DNA of 64,000 bases from Chitinophaga sp. LS1. GTDB lineage: Bacteria > Bacteroidota > Bacteroidia > Chitinophagales > Chitinophagaceae. Within the stretch, counting starts at the first letter, position 1; each line of letters starts with the position of its first letter. The position numbers and the translations under genes are program-made. Location: the NCBI RefSeq assembly GCF_034274695.1, contig NZ_CP128362.1:6884501-6948500 (forward strand). Direction: 5' to 3'. Positions 1 through 9,871 of this stretch are shown piece by piece. Below the pieces are notes generated by a model. That model was given only the letters and a program-made list of their open reading frames with translations, was not told the origin of the DNA and searched no databases.

Positions 1-3000
1 GATATGATCATGTCTTAAAGCATTTTCACCATTTCGCTGGTTCTGCAATACCAGCATCACATCAAATAATGCTGAACGGCTCACATCCCGCTTCAGCGTG
101 AGCTCTTCCATCAGCAGATCAAAGGGATAGGACTGGTGCTCATAGCCTGCCAAAGCCACTTCCCGAACTTTTTTTAACAGGGATGTAAAACTATCACCTG
201 GTTCAAACCGGGTACGCAGGGCAAGGGTATTTACATAAAAGCCGATCTGGTCACTTAGGTCAGCATGATCACGTCCTGCAATGGGGGTTCCGATAATAAT
301 ATCTGTCTGGCCACTATACCTGTATAATAAGGTCAACAGCACGCTCATTAACCCCATGTATAGGGTATTGCCATCCTGCTGGCATAAAGCCTGAAAACGG
401 GCTGTATTTTTAATTGGCAGGGTAGTCGCCAGCAGGTTGCCGTTATAGGTCTTCAGCACAGGGCGCGGCGCAGTATTCCGGAGGCTGAGTGCCGGCAAGG
501 GCCCTCCCAGCTGCTGTAGCCAGTAATTCCTGGCCTGGGCAAGCTCCTTCGACAACAACTGCTGCTCCTTCCACACGACATAATCTTTGTATTGGATAAG
601 CAAGGGAGCGAACCCGCTTCCTCCCTGTTTCAATGTTTCATAATAGTGAAAGATCTCCCGCTGCATCAGCTCCATAGACCAGCCATCACTGATGATATGA
701 TGCATATTGAACCAGCAGAGATACCTGTCTTCTCCAAGTTTGATCAATCCTGCCCTGATCAATGGCCAGGTAGCCAGGTCAAATGCCTTGCTCCGCAATT
801 CGCGTACATACAGGTCTGCTTCCTGCTTACTGGCAGTACCGAGGTCGTTATATATCAGCCGGAAGGAACACGCATTTTTATCCAGCACTACCTGGCAAGG
901 CAGGCCGGATTCATCTTCCCGGAATATTGTTTTCAGTATATCATGCCGGTCTATTACCTGTTGGATCGCTTTTTCAAAAATAACAGGATCGTATACGCCC
1001 TGTAACAGCACATTCCCTCCCAGGTGGTAAGAGCGGCTGGCAGCTTCTACCTGGCTCAATAACCAGATACGCCGTTGTCCGGCGGAAAGGGGGTAGTGAG
1101 CAGCGGTTTTTGCCACAGGTATCCTATCAAAATTCCCAGTGGTACTGCTTTCAATCAGCAAAGCATGAGCTGTAATAGTCGTGTTGCGAAACAGCTCCCC
1201 TACAGATACCTTTACGCCAAAAGCAGATTCATACCTGCTCTCCAGCTGCATGATGTTCAGGCTGTTTCCTCCCAGGTCGAAAAAAGACTCGTCTATACCT
1301 ATATTTTTCAGGGGCAAAAACTCTTTCCAGATCTCACTGATCTTTTTCTCCAGGTAAGACCCGGGTAATTGTTTCAATCCTGTATCTGCCTGTAAGAGGT
1401 CCGTAGTCAATGCAGGTAGTGAATTCCGGTCCAGTTTTCCATTCGGTAATTGCGGAAATGCCTGCACCACGATCCATGCGCCTGGTATCATATAGGCCGG
1501 CAACTTTTCCTGCAACAGTCTCCGCCAGTCTTTAGGCGTATAAATATCATCACGTTTGTAACGGATATAGGCTGTCAGCACAGGTACCTGCTGTACTTCT
1601 TTTACAGCTACCAGCACCTCTGCCACACTTTCCTGTAAAAGGATTGCTGCTTCCACTTCTCCTGCCTCAATCCTGTATCCCCTGAAGCTAAGCTGTTCAT
1701 CCATTCTTCCTCTGAACAGTACCGTTCCATCTTCCAGCATCATACCGGCATCTCCTGTACGATAGAGTTTTTCCCCATTTACAACGATAAACCTTTCCTC
1801 GGTTAATGAGGGGGCACCGGTATATCCCATTGCGAGTCCTTTTCCACCCAGCCATATCTCCCCTTCCATCCTAAATGGCTGTAAATGCAGATACCTGTCC
1901 AGTATATACACCTGCCTGTTAGGAATCACCTTCCCTATAGGCATTACTCTTTCCTCGCGGTTGATACGATGATATGTAGCACATACGGTGCTTTCCGTAG
2001 GGCCATAGGTATTGTACAAGGCGATGCCTGCAGGGAAATTTTTCACATCTTCTACCCTCAGTACATCTCCACCTGCAATGATCGTGTGCAGGGAAGCAGG
2101 TACATCCTGGCCATTCAGCCACCTGATCACAACAGGGGTAGTACTCAGCAATGTAACAGCTGCTTCAAAAAGCGCTGTCCTTAATGCAACCAGGTCCCGA
2201 TGATCAGTAAGTATGTGCAAACGGCCGCCTGCAGACAAGATGGGAAATATTTCTTCTACTGAGGTATCAAAACTATTAGATGCCTGTTGTAAGACGACAT
2301 CATCCGGCTTCAATCCATAATATTCCCTGAAAGTATTTACATAATCAGCCACTGATTCTCTCGAAATCTTCACTCCTTTGGGCTGTCCTGTAGACCCGGA
2401 TGTATAGATGATATAGCAGGGATAGTCGCCCTGAATTTCTTCTTTGCTATTCAATTCATCCAGCAGCAGCCCTCCTGTTTCATCCCGGCGCAGCAATAGC
2501 TGACAACCGGCATCCTGCAGCATAAACCGGATCCTGTTTTCAGGGTAGGCAGTATCTACCGGCACATAAGTAAGTTTGCTCATCATAGCGGCCAGCATAG
2601 CTGCTATCATTTCTTCCCCACGTGGTAGCATTATAGCTACACAACCACCTTCGCGGTACAGGTTATTGGCCTGTAAGCTGCTGGCTATCCGGGTAGCCAG
2701 CTCGTTGAATGCATTGTAAGTATATGTTCGTCCCTCGCAGGAAACCGCCATCCGTTCACCATAAGCAGCGACTGCCTGTTGCCACATCGCCACGAAATCC
2801 GTATGCTCATATTGCAGATCGGGTCCCTTCCCGCATGCTAATATCCGCGCGTTATCAGTTGTATCAAGGAGGCCTATTTCATTCACCGTATTAAACTGAA
2901 TAGCAGGCAAGGTGCTGAACAGGTGATCCAGGCTGCGGCAAAACTGGCTAATCACTTCCTTGTCCACGAAAGCAGTATTATAGATCAATCGCACATCAAA

Positions 3001-4131
3001 CCCATCACCATTATAATCTCTTACATAGATCGCCAGCGGATCAATCTCAGACAAATTAGAAAATGCAATAGTAGTGGCCTGCAAGTTCCCGAATGACTGC
3101 GCAAAATCAAAATCCTCGTACGAAAATCGCAGGTGATATAATTGTTTCTGTTGCTGTTTCAGGTTCAGATCCCCTACCAGGTTGCCATACTGATACCGCT
3201 GGTGACGAAGAAAATGAGACATTTTCTTTTTTATCCCCTTCATAATATCAACAATAGTATCGCCTTCATTTATTTCAAATGGAAGACATAACAGGTTCAT
3301 GAACATGCCGGAGGTATTCCGGTAGCTCCGGCTGGTGCGATTCAGCACGGGTACGCCGAAAGCAATTTTTTCCTGGGATGAAACCCTTGAAAAATATACC
3401 AGTACCAGGGAAATGATCAGTTGAAATAAAGAGACTTTATGCTCATCCGCAATCTGCTGCAGTACGATTCTTTTCTTTTTATCTATCGCCAGTGTAGCAG
3501 TGGCTGCCGTCATGGCATCCTGTTCATTGCAGTAAAAAAGATCGCCGGGCAATTCAGTAAATTGTTCCAGCCAGAACTTCCTGTCATTCGCAGCTGCATC
3601 TGATTGATAATACTGGTTATCATCACTGGCATAATCACTATAATTATATACCTGTAATAATACCTCCTGCCCTGCGTACAGTTGCGCAGCCTGGTTCAGC
3701 AGCAACCGGAATGACCATCCGTCACTGATCAGATGATGCATGCAGGCATACCAGAAATGTTTATCATCGGCGACTTTTAATAGTTTAAAGCTAAACAGCA
3801 ATTTTCCTTCCATATCAAATGGCCTGGAAAATTCCTGCTCCATCCAGGTGATTGCACCAATTTCATTTCCTGTAAAATCCAGTATTGCTATATGCCAGTC
3901 CTTCAGGTCATCCAGCACATCGCAATGCAATACACCATCTCTTTCGAAGAACAATGTACGGTAGGCTTCCTGGGCATGCAGGATACTGCGGATGGTATCA
4001 TCCAGGAGTGGATAGGAAATATCACCATCCAGGATAGTATATCCACCAATGTTATATTTACTTGACGCTCCAGCAATCCGCTGATCCAGCCAGATCATTT
4101 GCTGGGAAGCACTTGGGGTATATGTGCGCAT
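1..4131 (-). CDS. Non-ribosomal peptide synthetase, C-A-PCP-C, 3' end beyond window
   Basis: This is a modular enzyme that activates one amino acid, tethers it to a phosphopantetheine arm and condenses it with an upstream acyl or peptidyl donor. The frame is open for 1377 codons from ATG at 4131 to the left edge. Seen in order: condensation domain with HHLISDGWS (residues 132-140); adenylation domain with A3 motif YTSGSTGQPKGV (from 576), a FDTSVEE A4 region and NTYGPTE; carrier protein with DLGGNSL (Ser 957); and a second condensation domain with HHIISDGWS (from 1144) that runs off the window. Aligning the A domain by eye to the GrsA pocket gives the code D-T-E-S-I-G-T-V-C-K. As I recall it, this is close to the bacitracin lysine code, so a basic residue is inferred. 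Because the protein starts with a C domain, its first donor is either a fatty acid or a peptide from another synthetase. It lies 69 bases after the glycosyltransferase on the same strand. Confidence 0.95.
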   Translation of the reverse strand, partial: MRTYTPSASQQMIWLDQRIAGASSKYNIGGYTILDGDISYPLLDDTIRSILHAQEAYRTLFFERDGVLHCDVLDDLKDWHIAILDFTGNEIGAITWMEQEFSRPFDMEGKLLFSFKLLKVADDKHFWYACMHHLISDGWSFRLLLNQAAQLYAGQEVLLQVYNYSDYASDDNQYYQSDAAANDRKFWLEQFTELPGDLFYCNEQDAMTAATATLAIDKKKRIVLQQIADEHKVSLFQLIISLVLVYFSRVSSQEKIAFGVPVLNRTSRSYRNTSGMFMNLLCLPFEINEGDTIVDIMKGIKKKMSHFLRHQRYQYGNLVGDLNLKQQQKQLYHLRFSYEDFDFAQSFGNLQATTIAFSNLSEIDPLAIYVRDYNGDGFDVRLIYNTAFVDKEVISQFCRSLDHLFSTLPAIQFNTVNEIGLLDTTDNARILACGKGPDLQYEHTDFVAMWQQAVAAYGERMAVSCEGRTYTYNAFNELATRIASSLQANNLYREGGCVAIMLPRGEEMIAAMLAAMMSKLTYVPVDTAYPENRIRFMLQDAGCQLLLRRDETGGLLLDELNSKEEIQGDYPCYIIYTSGSTGQPKGVKISRESVADYVNTFREYYGLKPDDVVLQQASNSFDTSVEEIFPILSAGGRLHILTDHRDLVALRTALFEAAVTLLSTTPVVIRWLNGQDVPASLHTIIAGGDVLRVEDVKNFPAGIALYNTYGPTESTVCATYHRINREERVMPIGKVIPNRQVYILDRYLHLQPFRMEGEIWLGGKGLAMGYTGAPSLTEERFIVVNGEKLYRTGDAGMMLEDGTVLFRGRMDEQLSFRGYRIEAGEVEAAILLQESVAEVLVAVKEVQQVPVLTAYIRYKRDDIYTPKDWRRLLQEKLPAYMIPGAWIVVQAFPQLPNGKLDRNSLPALTTDLLQADTGLKQLPGSYLEKKISEIWKEFLPLKNIGIDESFFDLGGNSLNIMQLESRYESAFGVKVSVGELFRNTTITAHALLIESSTTGNFDRIPVAKTAAHYPLSAGQRRIWLLSQVEAASRSYHLGGNVLLQGVYDPVIFEKAIQQVIDRHDILKTIFREDESGLPCQVVLDKNACSFRLIYNDLGTASKQEADLYVRELRSKAFDLATWPLIRAGLIKLGEDRYLCWFNMHHIISDGWSMELMQREIFHYYETLKQGGSGFAPLLIQYKDYVVWKEQQLLSKELAQARNYWLQQLGGPLPALSLRNTAPRPVLKTYNGNLLATTLPIKNTARFQALCQQDGNTLYMGLMSVLLTLLYRYSGQTDIIIGTPIAGRDHADLSDQIGFYVNTLALRTRFEPGDSFTSLLKKVREVALAGYEHQSYPFDLLMEELTLKRDVSRSALFDVMLVLQNQRNGENALRHDHI

Positions 4132-4200
4132 AAGTTCAGTGATAAAGGGTATAACATACTGGGGGTAATGAACGCAGTTTTACTGCATTATCGTATCAGT

Positions 4201-5442
4201 TCAAATCCGGATCTCTACTCTTTTTATAGGCCGTAGCAGTTTTTCTATCGCATCCACTCCCCTTTGGGATTGTTGTTCTTCTAGAAATAATTGTTGCATC
4301 CTTTTTATATTTCTGGTTACGTTGTTATCCTGGAGGATGTTGGTTACCTGGTCCTTTAGTCCTTTCCAATCCCCCTGGTCAATGTCTGCCCTCTTTCCCA
4401 AACCATGGTATACTACCCGTTCTGCATTGGAGGGCTGGTCTCTGTTAATGGGGACGACGATCATAGGTACGCCAAAGTAAATACATTCTTTCACCGTACC
4501 GAGGCCGCCATGAATGATAGCCAGTGTCGCCCTTTTCAATATATCCAGCTGTGAAATCCAGTTGACCACCTTTACGTTCGGCGGGATATAACCCAATGTC
4601 GCCGGCTGCATCTCAGGACCAATGGCCAATACCATATACATGTCAATCATTTCTTCCGACTCCATCATGCTTAACAGTCCCCTGAAAAATGATTTGCTTT
4701 TCTCTCCATAGCTAAGTGCCTGTGACCCCAGGGAGGCATAAATCAATGGTCTTGTCCCTGCCTCTTCAATGATACGTGCAGTAAAAGGATCTGCATTTTT
4801 ACTTTCCCTTATAGAAGGTCCGATACTTATACTGTGATGCTTTCTGGCCGGTGGCTCCAGGTCCAGCTCCAGTGGGCATGCTACCAATTCCTGCAAGGTA
4901 TTCAGGGGAGCTGCCAGCGATTCAAGCGAACTCACTACAATGCCTATATCAGCCAGGAAGGTGATCAGGGAAGCGGTCAGCTCGGGAGGAATCTTCAGCA
5001 GGTCGCCAATACAATCTCTTGCGAGCGTTACGCCCGGATCCCGGAGGTAGGTGGTAAATACAACAGGCCTGATCCTATATTTGTAATAAAGTAATAACAG
5101 GTCAAATCGCAGGAAAGTACTGACAATGTAAATATCCGGCCTGATCACATTGACCAGCTGATCATATGCCCCATTGATGATTTCCTGTAAGGCAGCGATG
5201 GTTTCCGGTTCGTCGGCTGCCTGCCTTTCATGACGCCGTTTAAACTCTTCCCTGGAACCTGGAGGAAAAATAGTTTCAAGCACAGGTTTGAAATTGAACC
5301 CATACTCTCTGACAAGCTTCTCATTATCACATATACTCACATAGAGTACTTCATGTCCTCTTTCTCTCAGACCAGCACTTAAGTCAATAGTAGGAAGGAG
5401 ATGCCCCTCCTCTGCATCCATAAGAATAGCAATCTTTGCCAT
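4201..5442 (-). CDS. Glycosyltransferase, GT1/MGT (macrolide-type) family
   Basis: This is a cytoplasmic GT-B enzyme expected to move a sugar from a nucleotide-sugar donor to a small lipophilic or peptide acceptor. The 413-aa length is typical for the family. The N-terminus (MAKIAILMDAEEGHLLPTID) is the usual first beta strand and acceptor loop. The donor-binding block near residues 308-345 has HGGLGTVKECIYFGVP followed by the DQPSNAERV segment of the UDP-glycosyltransferase signature. It starts 8 bases after the receptor gene stops and ends 69 bases before the peptide synthetase. This suggests that it decorates the non-ribosomal product, or inactivates it for self-protection; that role is inferred from context only. 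No signal peptide is seen. Confidence 0.9.
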   Translation of the reverse strand: MAKIAILMDAEEGHLLPTIDLSAGLRERGHEVLYVSICDNEKLVREYGFNFKPVLETIFPPGSREEFKRRHERQAADEPETIAALQEIINGAYDQLVNVIRPDIYIVSTFLRFDLLLLYYKYRIRPVVFTTYLRDPGVTLARDCIGDLLKIPPELTASLITFLADIGIVVSSLESLAAPLNTLQELVACPLELDLEPPARKHHSISIGPSIRESKNADPFTARIIEEAGTRPLIYASLGSQALSYGEKSKSFFRGLLSMMESEEMIDMYMVLAIGPEMQPATLGYIPPNVKVVNWISQLDILKRATLAIIHGGLGTVKECIYFGVPMIVVPINRDQPSNAERVVYHGLGKRADIDQGDWKGLKDQVTNILQDNNVTRNIKRMQQLFLEEQQSQRGVDAIEKLLRPIKRVEIRI

Positions 5443-5450
5443 ATCAGTTA

Positions 5451-7886
5451 TCAGTGAACGCGGTTACCAACTTCTTCTGCCCCTGATTCCCTTTCTGCCT
5501 GTTTCTTCACCTTGCTGCTACCAAAGTTGTATGTAAAATTCAACCTGCATATTCTCGGTTCGTAACGGTATAATATTCTTACATTCAAATTATTACTGGG
5601 TATATCCAGTGTTTGCTTATCTATGTTTGTCCAGAACAGGTCACTCACATTCAGCCTAAGCATTCCCTTATCTTTAAGGATCTTCTTTTGTAGTCCTACA
5701 TCCACGGATCCTGCCGCGGCCGTTTTGGAGATACCTGCAATACCAGGAGACCTGTATACACCCATTAGCTCTGCCGTGATCCCTGCGGGCAATTTAAATC
5801 GCTGCACCAGGTTAAGCCTTAAATAAGACTGGTTGATACCGACATTATTTTCCAGGTGACTGGTCATTACCTTGCGGATGCTGCCAATTAAATTCAATTG
5901 TATATTCCACCACTTGCTTACCTTGAAAGGAGAGGCAAACATTAAGCTATAAGTATTCCTGTATTTCAGGTTAAGTGTTGTCAGCACTTCCACATCCGAA
6001 TCACTATCAATTACCGGCTGGTTCTGGGCAAAGGCATTAGACTCATGGCTATATTGCAGTGACACGAGGTACTTCAGGAACTTGTAATCCAGTTTCACCC
6101 CATCAGTAATGGCTGCAAGCAGGTTCGCATTTCCATAATAATAGGCAGTGGGATCAATAAAGATCACGAACGGCGCCAGGTCACTGAAGGATGGGCGGGT
6201 GATTCTCCTCCCATAAGAGAACTGAATGGTTTGCTGCTTATTGATATCGTGAGAGAAGAAGAGCGTAGGGAAAAGGTTATTGAAATTTCTTTTCACCCCC
6301 GTATTCTTTCCGTATACATCCAGGTCTATATCAGCATACTCATATCGCAGGCCTGCATTCAGTTTGGTTTTGCTGCTAAGCGAAGTATTCAGCGCAACAT
6401 ATGCAGCACCGATCGTTTCCTTGTATTCTGAGGACTGGGAAAAATCAGGTACTTCTGTCCAGCTGCCATTTTCCAGTTTATTCAAAACTACATGATTGTC
6501 GAACTTCGAATAAGATCCTTTTACACCCGCCTCCAGGTCTATATTGTCATTGAAAGCGACAGTATAATCAGCTTTTCCTACCCATATATTTACAGGGGTT
6601 TTCTTAGTAGCATCCAGGTTTGAATCTGCCGTCAGCACACTACCCGCATTATAGTAATGATTAGCGTAATTAGAAGGGTTATCATTCTTGTAATAGAGGT
6701 AATCAATATCTATACTGATACTACTATTCTTTTTAATTTCATGTGTCAGGTAAATATTTCCACCCAGGTTTTGCCAGGTATTCGTTTCGTTATTGACGAT
6801 GGCGATACCACCTGTATATTCTTTATTGGTTTGCAGGGTCACATCATTATTGGCTTCCATTACCCATTTATTATTATAACCGGTAATAAAGCCACCAATC
6901 GTGGTCTTTTTTGAAATGTTATAATCAAGGCCTACCTGCGCAGAGAAGCTGGTCGTTACGGGATCTCTTTTACTCACAGTCCCTGTATAATTATCATCCG
7001 TTCCATCCGTAACAGTTCTGGCGTTTTCAAAGCGCTGGCTGGTATGATTCCGGTAGAAGGAGAAGTCGCCATAAACATTCACCTTTTCAGCATGATGGTT
7101 GATGCTGAGGCCTGCGCCAGCTTTCTCTTTCAATCCATACCCGAGGGTTACGCTGTAGCTACCATTGGTACCATATTCGGCAGGTTTTTTCAAAATAATA
7201 TTGATAATACCACCATTTCCACTGGCATCATATTGAGCGGAAGGATTACTGATCAGCTCTATTTTTTCAATGTTGGCAGCACCCATACTGCTTAGTTGCT
7301 GTATGATAGCATCCATGGGCAACCGGGATACTTTTCCATTAATCATAATTAATATTCCTGCTCTTGCATTCAGGGAAATAGTATTCTGTTGCCTTTCTAC
7401 AGTTACACCCGGCGATCGTTCCAGAACATCAAGGGCGGTTCCTCCTGCAGAGGAAATATTCTGTTGGACATTTACGATAAGCTTATCTATCTTTTGCTCA
7501 TAAAGTGGTTTCTGTGCAGTGACATCTACCTGCTTTAACTGGCTGCGACTGGTTTCGAGTATAATATCTTTCAGTATTATTTCATTGTTGGCAGTTGCAT
7601 CTCCACTTACTACTACCACATCTTTCCTGCTATAACCGGTCATCCTGATAGAAATAATAAAACTGTCTGCCTTTACCTGTTCAATAGTAAATAAACCGTC
7701 TCCGTTTGTAACACCGCCTTTGAGCAGGGCAGAATCTTTTATTTGCAGTGCTAATGCATTCGCACCTGGTAATGATTGTCCGCCTGCATCTTTAACTTTT
7801 CCGGTTACTTTAATTTGTGCAAATGTTATCTCGCATATAGAACATAACAATAATAAACAAGGTAGGATAATTCTAATCATAAACAA
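5451..7886 (-). CDS. TonB-dependent receptor-like outer-membrane beta-barrel protein
   Basis: This 811-aa outer-membrane protein is made with a signal peptide (residues 1-23, ending ITFAQ). A CarboxypepD_reg-like beta-sandwich (about 25-105) and a plug-like domain (about 140-235, with LDVLERSPGVTVERQQN and DASGNGGIINIILKKP) follow. A large C-terminal barrel of alternating aromatic strands ends in a YNFGSSKVKK segment. This architecture matches the Bacteroidota 'outer membrane beta-barrel family' related to TonB receptors rather than a SusC protein: it has no STN domain and no SusD partner next to it. It is first in the run receptor, glycosyltransferase, NRPS, so uptake or export of the peptide product is possible. 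Substrate unknown. Confidence 0.9.
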   Translation of the reverse strand: MFMIRIILPCLLLLCSICEITFAQIKVTGKVKDAGGQSLPGANALALQIKDSALLKGGVTNGDGLFTIEQVKADSFIISIRMTGYSRKDVVVVSGDATANNEIILKDIILETSRSQLKQVDVTAQKPLYEQKIDKLIVNVQQNISSAGGTALDVLERSPGVTVERQQNTISLNARAGILIMINGKVSRLPMDAIIQQLSSMGAANIEKIELISNPSAQYDASGNGGIINIILKKPAEYGTNGSYSVTLGYGLKEKAGAGLSINHHAEKVNVYGDFSFYRNHTSQRFENARTVTDGTDDNYTGTVSKRDPVTTSFSAQVGLDYNISKKTTIGGFITGYNNKWVMEANNDVTLQTNKEYTGGIAIVNNETNTWQNLGGNIYLTHEIKKNSSISIDIDYLYYKNDNPSNYANHYYNAGSVLTADSNLDATKKTPVNIWVGKADYTVAFNDNIDLEAGVKGSYSKFDNHVVLNKLENGSWTEVPDFSQSSEYKETIGAAYVALNTSLSSKTKLNAGLRYEYADIDLDVYGKNTGVKRNFNNLFPTLFFSHDINKQQTIQFSYGRRITRPSFSDLAPFVIFIDPTAYYYGNANLLAAITDGVKLDYKFLKYLVSLQYSHESNAFAQNQPVIDSDSDVEVLTTLNLKYRNTYSLMFASPFKVSKWWNIQLNLIGSIRKVMTSHLENNVGINQSYLRLNLVQRFKLPAGITAELMGVYRSPGIAGISKTAAAGSVDVGLQKKILKDKGMLRLNVSDLFWTNIDKQTLDIPSNNLNVRILYRYEPRICRLNFTYNFGSSKVKKQAERESGAEEVGNRVH

Positions 7887-8836
7887 ATAGAGTTGCTAAT
7901 AGTGATTCTTTGCTTAGAAAGCAATTATAAATGAGTCGAAACAGTGATCATCACTGCATCATCCAGTACTGTAAAGAAAATATATGGGTCCACTCCAAAT
8001 TCAGCATGGCACTGCATCCTGCTTAATAAAATCCCTAACGATTTACCTGGATAACTGACATTCCGGAGTTTTCACAAAATGACTTTTGGCAAACAAAGTC
8101 CCAACCAGCGATTGAATAGGTCATAAAATTTTAATTATTGTGGATAGCAGTCATTATATCCGGCCTGCTTTGGTTATTGAATTTAAGACATGCAGTTCCC
8201 CGAACTACCTTTTAAGAGGTACATTCTGTCGTCAAACATGTATTCGCATATAAAATAAAAGAATAGGAATCTACAATGGGACATATACAATGGTCATTCC
8301 ATAAATACAAGCATATTTAAGAATAACGATAATTATATCAATTGTTTTTCCTGTCTAACAGAGCAATTTTTCACGTAGAAACCCTTAAATTTTGTGTAAT
8401 TAAATTTGAAATTTTGTCTTGTCAGTTTTATTGTAACTTATTTTAATGGATTAACGCCTTCTTAAATCATCGTCTTTCTCTCTTACTTAGGTCACAAACC
8501 TTTCAAACAAATTTTAGTGCTATATTCTGAGGGACGTTAAAAGCCAAACAAAAACCTATCTTTAAATGGTCCAAAATACATTACTCATAAACCGGCGAAT
8601 GAACAGGACTGCAATATAAAAATTAAATTCATAAAAAAAAACATTTGCAGCATGAATTCTGAAATGATTACAACTTCACACTTTCCTGCACTACTCAAAA
8701 TTATGAGCAATATTTAAATTTCCCTGTGCAGTCATCTACCTGTTTCAAGCTACTTGTTCTGACTAAACTTTCTTCCTCCTTCCGGTAGTTGATAGGTTTG
8801 CCCTATCTTCAAATAATGCGCTCTTTCTGCCATCCT
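7887..8836. other. 950-base AT-rich intergenic region, no gene seen
   Basis: Neither strand shows an ORF with protein-like character between the receptor gene start (7886) and the stop of the next minus-strand gene (8837). It must hold the promoter of the receptor-glycosyltransferase-NRPS unit near its left end. I could not point to a convincing Bacteroidota -33/-7 promoter, a riboswitch or a strong hairpin. Confidence 0.5.
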
Positions 8837-9376
8837 TTATTCTAGCCTTACTTCTCTCACTGTTTCATTTCCGGGCAAATCTACTACCACCACTATTATT
8901 TTTCCGCCTTGCGGGAGATGAGTCACCTTATAAAGCCAATCCACGCCATTTCGGTGTAGAACGGCTTTACCTCCTTCCATTATAACACCGTCTGCATCGA
9001 GTACGCGTACCTGCACTTCTGCTATCCTGAATTCATCCTTTGCAGTTACCACTACGGTCTCATCCAGCAGCTGAATCTGCTGCACTTCGGGAGACTTATA
9101 AGCATCCTTTACCGCCATGTTGTAGGAATTCTGGCCGGGGCCTGCCAGTGATTTATAATAAGCCTTCAACTCCGGATCTTTCAGGATCACCTTGGCATAT
9201 GCTGCCGCGATTTTCATTTTATACCTGGCTTCCAGCTGCTTTTTTGTCGGTTTATTTTTGGATGGGCCGCGTTTCTTCGCCATGATAACCTGGCCATTTC
9301 GTTCATAAATGGTGATTTCATTGCCGAGGGTACCACGGACGAGTTGGAGGAGCATGTTATTTATAACAATAGCCAT
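8837..9376 (-). CDS. Conserved-looking hypothetical protein, 179 aa
   Basis: I do not recognise the family. It is soluble, with no signal peptide or membrane segment. The first ~30 residues are hydrophobic and beta-like. A basic stretch follows (KKRGPSKNKPTKKQLEARYK, about 34-53), then an alpha-helical middle (AAAYAKVILKDPELKAYYKS). The last ~75 residues form a beta-rich domain resembling an immunoglobulin-like fold (VQVRVLDADG ... GKIIVVVVDLPGNETVREV). A later ATG exists at the basic stretch (VIMAKKRGPS), giving ~150 aa, but the longer form reads as coding. It stands alone between the NRPS unit and the repeat region. Confidence 0.7.
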   Translation of the reverse strand: MAIVINNMLLQLVRGTLGNEITIYERNGQVIMAKKRGPSKNKPTKKQLEARYKMKIAAAYAKVILKDPELKAYYKSLAGPGQNSYNMAVKDAYKSPEVQQIQLLDETVVVTAKDEFRIAEVQVRVLDADGVIMEGGKAVLHRNGVDWLYKVTHLPQGGKIIVVVVDLPGNETVREVRLE

Positions 9377-9660
9377 AAAAATTGATTTGGGGGTTACAAG
9401 GGCAATGTTAATGCATACGTCGGAACTTCGGTGTGACTATATTACCAATTGAGTACTAATACATCACTATATCTGCACCTCAATATCGAATCGATATATA
9501 AGTGTAGTTTTAATGTACGGATGGTGTACTTATGGAAGTATAGTTACACCGGAGCTGCATAGGAAATGAAAGAAATAATTATACCTGCGCAAAAAGATTG
9601 CGCATTTGGGGTATACCTTTGTTCTATCAAATTGAAAGTGTCGTAGTTAGAGTTACTTCG

Positions 9661-9737
9661 TTGGGATCAGTGGGTCACAGGTTCGAGTCCTGTTCGCGCT
9701 GTAAAAAGCGCGATAGCGTAGTGGTAACGCACCTGAT
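9661..9737 (+). other. Permuted tRNA-Pro(UGG)-like halves, copy 1
   Basis: The 3' half of a tRNA (9661-9701) precedes a 5' half (9707-9737). The 3' half reads TTGGGA (positions 33-38, anticodon TGG), TCAGT, variable GGGTC, a perfect T-arm ACAGG-TTCGAGT-CCTGT, then acceptor strand TCGCGCT and discriminator G. The 5' half reads acceptor AGCGCGA, TA, D-arm GCGT-AGTGGTA-ACGC, A, CCTGA, T. AGCGCGA pairs with TCGCGCT over all seven positions, and CCTGA pairs with the 3' half at four of five. Rejoining 32 to 33 would give a full cloverleaf. Whether any RNA matures from it is unknown; it may be relic DNA. Confidence 0.6.
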
Positions 9738-9772
9738 AGATATACTCTGGCGTATTTTTACCTTACAATTTC

Positions 9773-9805
9773 AGGATCGTCTTATTTTTTAAGGCGATCC
9801 TTTTT
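9773..9805 (+). terminator. Intrinsic terminator after tRNA-like halves, copy 1
   Basis: AGGATCG (9773-9779) pairs with CGATCCT (9795-9801) and is followed by a T-run. It lies 36 bases after the 5' tRNA half and is kept in the second repeat copy. Confidence 0.6.
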
Positions 9806-9871
9806 ACATTATGGGACTTCAATTTTAAAAGTATATTTACGGAGGGACATCACTGTAGTTGCTCTATATCA

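Noticed and set aside
592..3964. Plus-strand ORFs of 60-137 codons across the first 4 kb.
   Set aside because: They lie opposite the continuous NRPS frame, show no domain character and are antisense shadows.
5451..7886. Calling the receptor a siderophore receptor because an NRPS follows.
   Set aside because: Its architecture is the general Bacteroidota barrel family; no siderophore-specific genes (isochorismate, hydroxylase, iron transport) are visible in the window.
9661..9737. Permuted tmRNA (two-piece ssrA).
   Set aside because: A well-formed D-stem, a tRNA anticodon stem and a Pro anticodon are present, and there is no tag-encoding frame; tmRNA lacks the first two.
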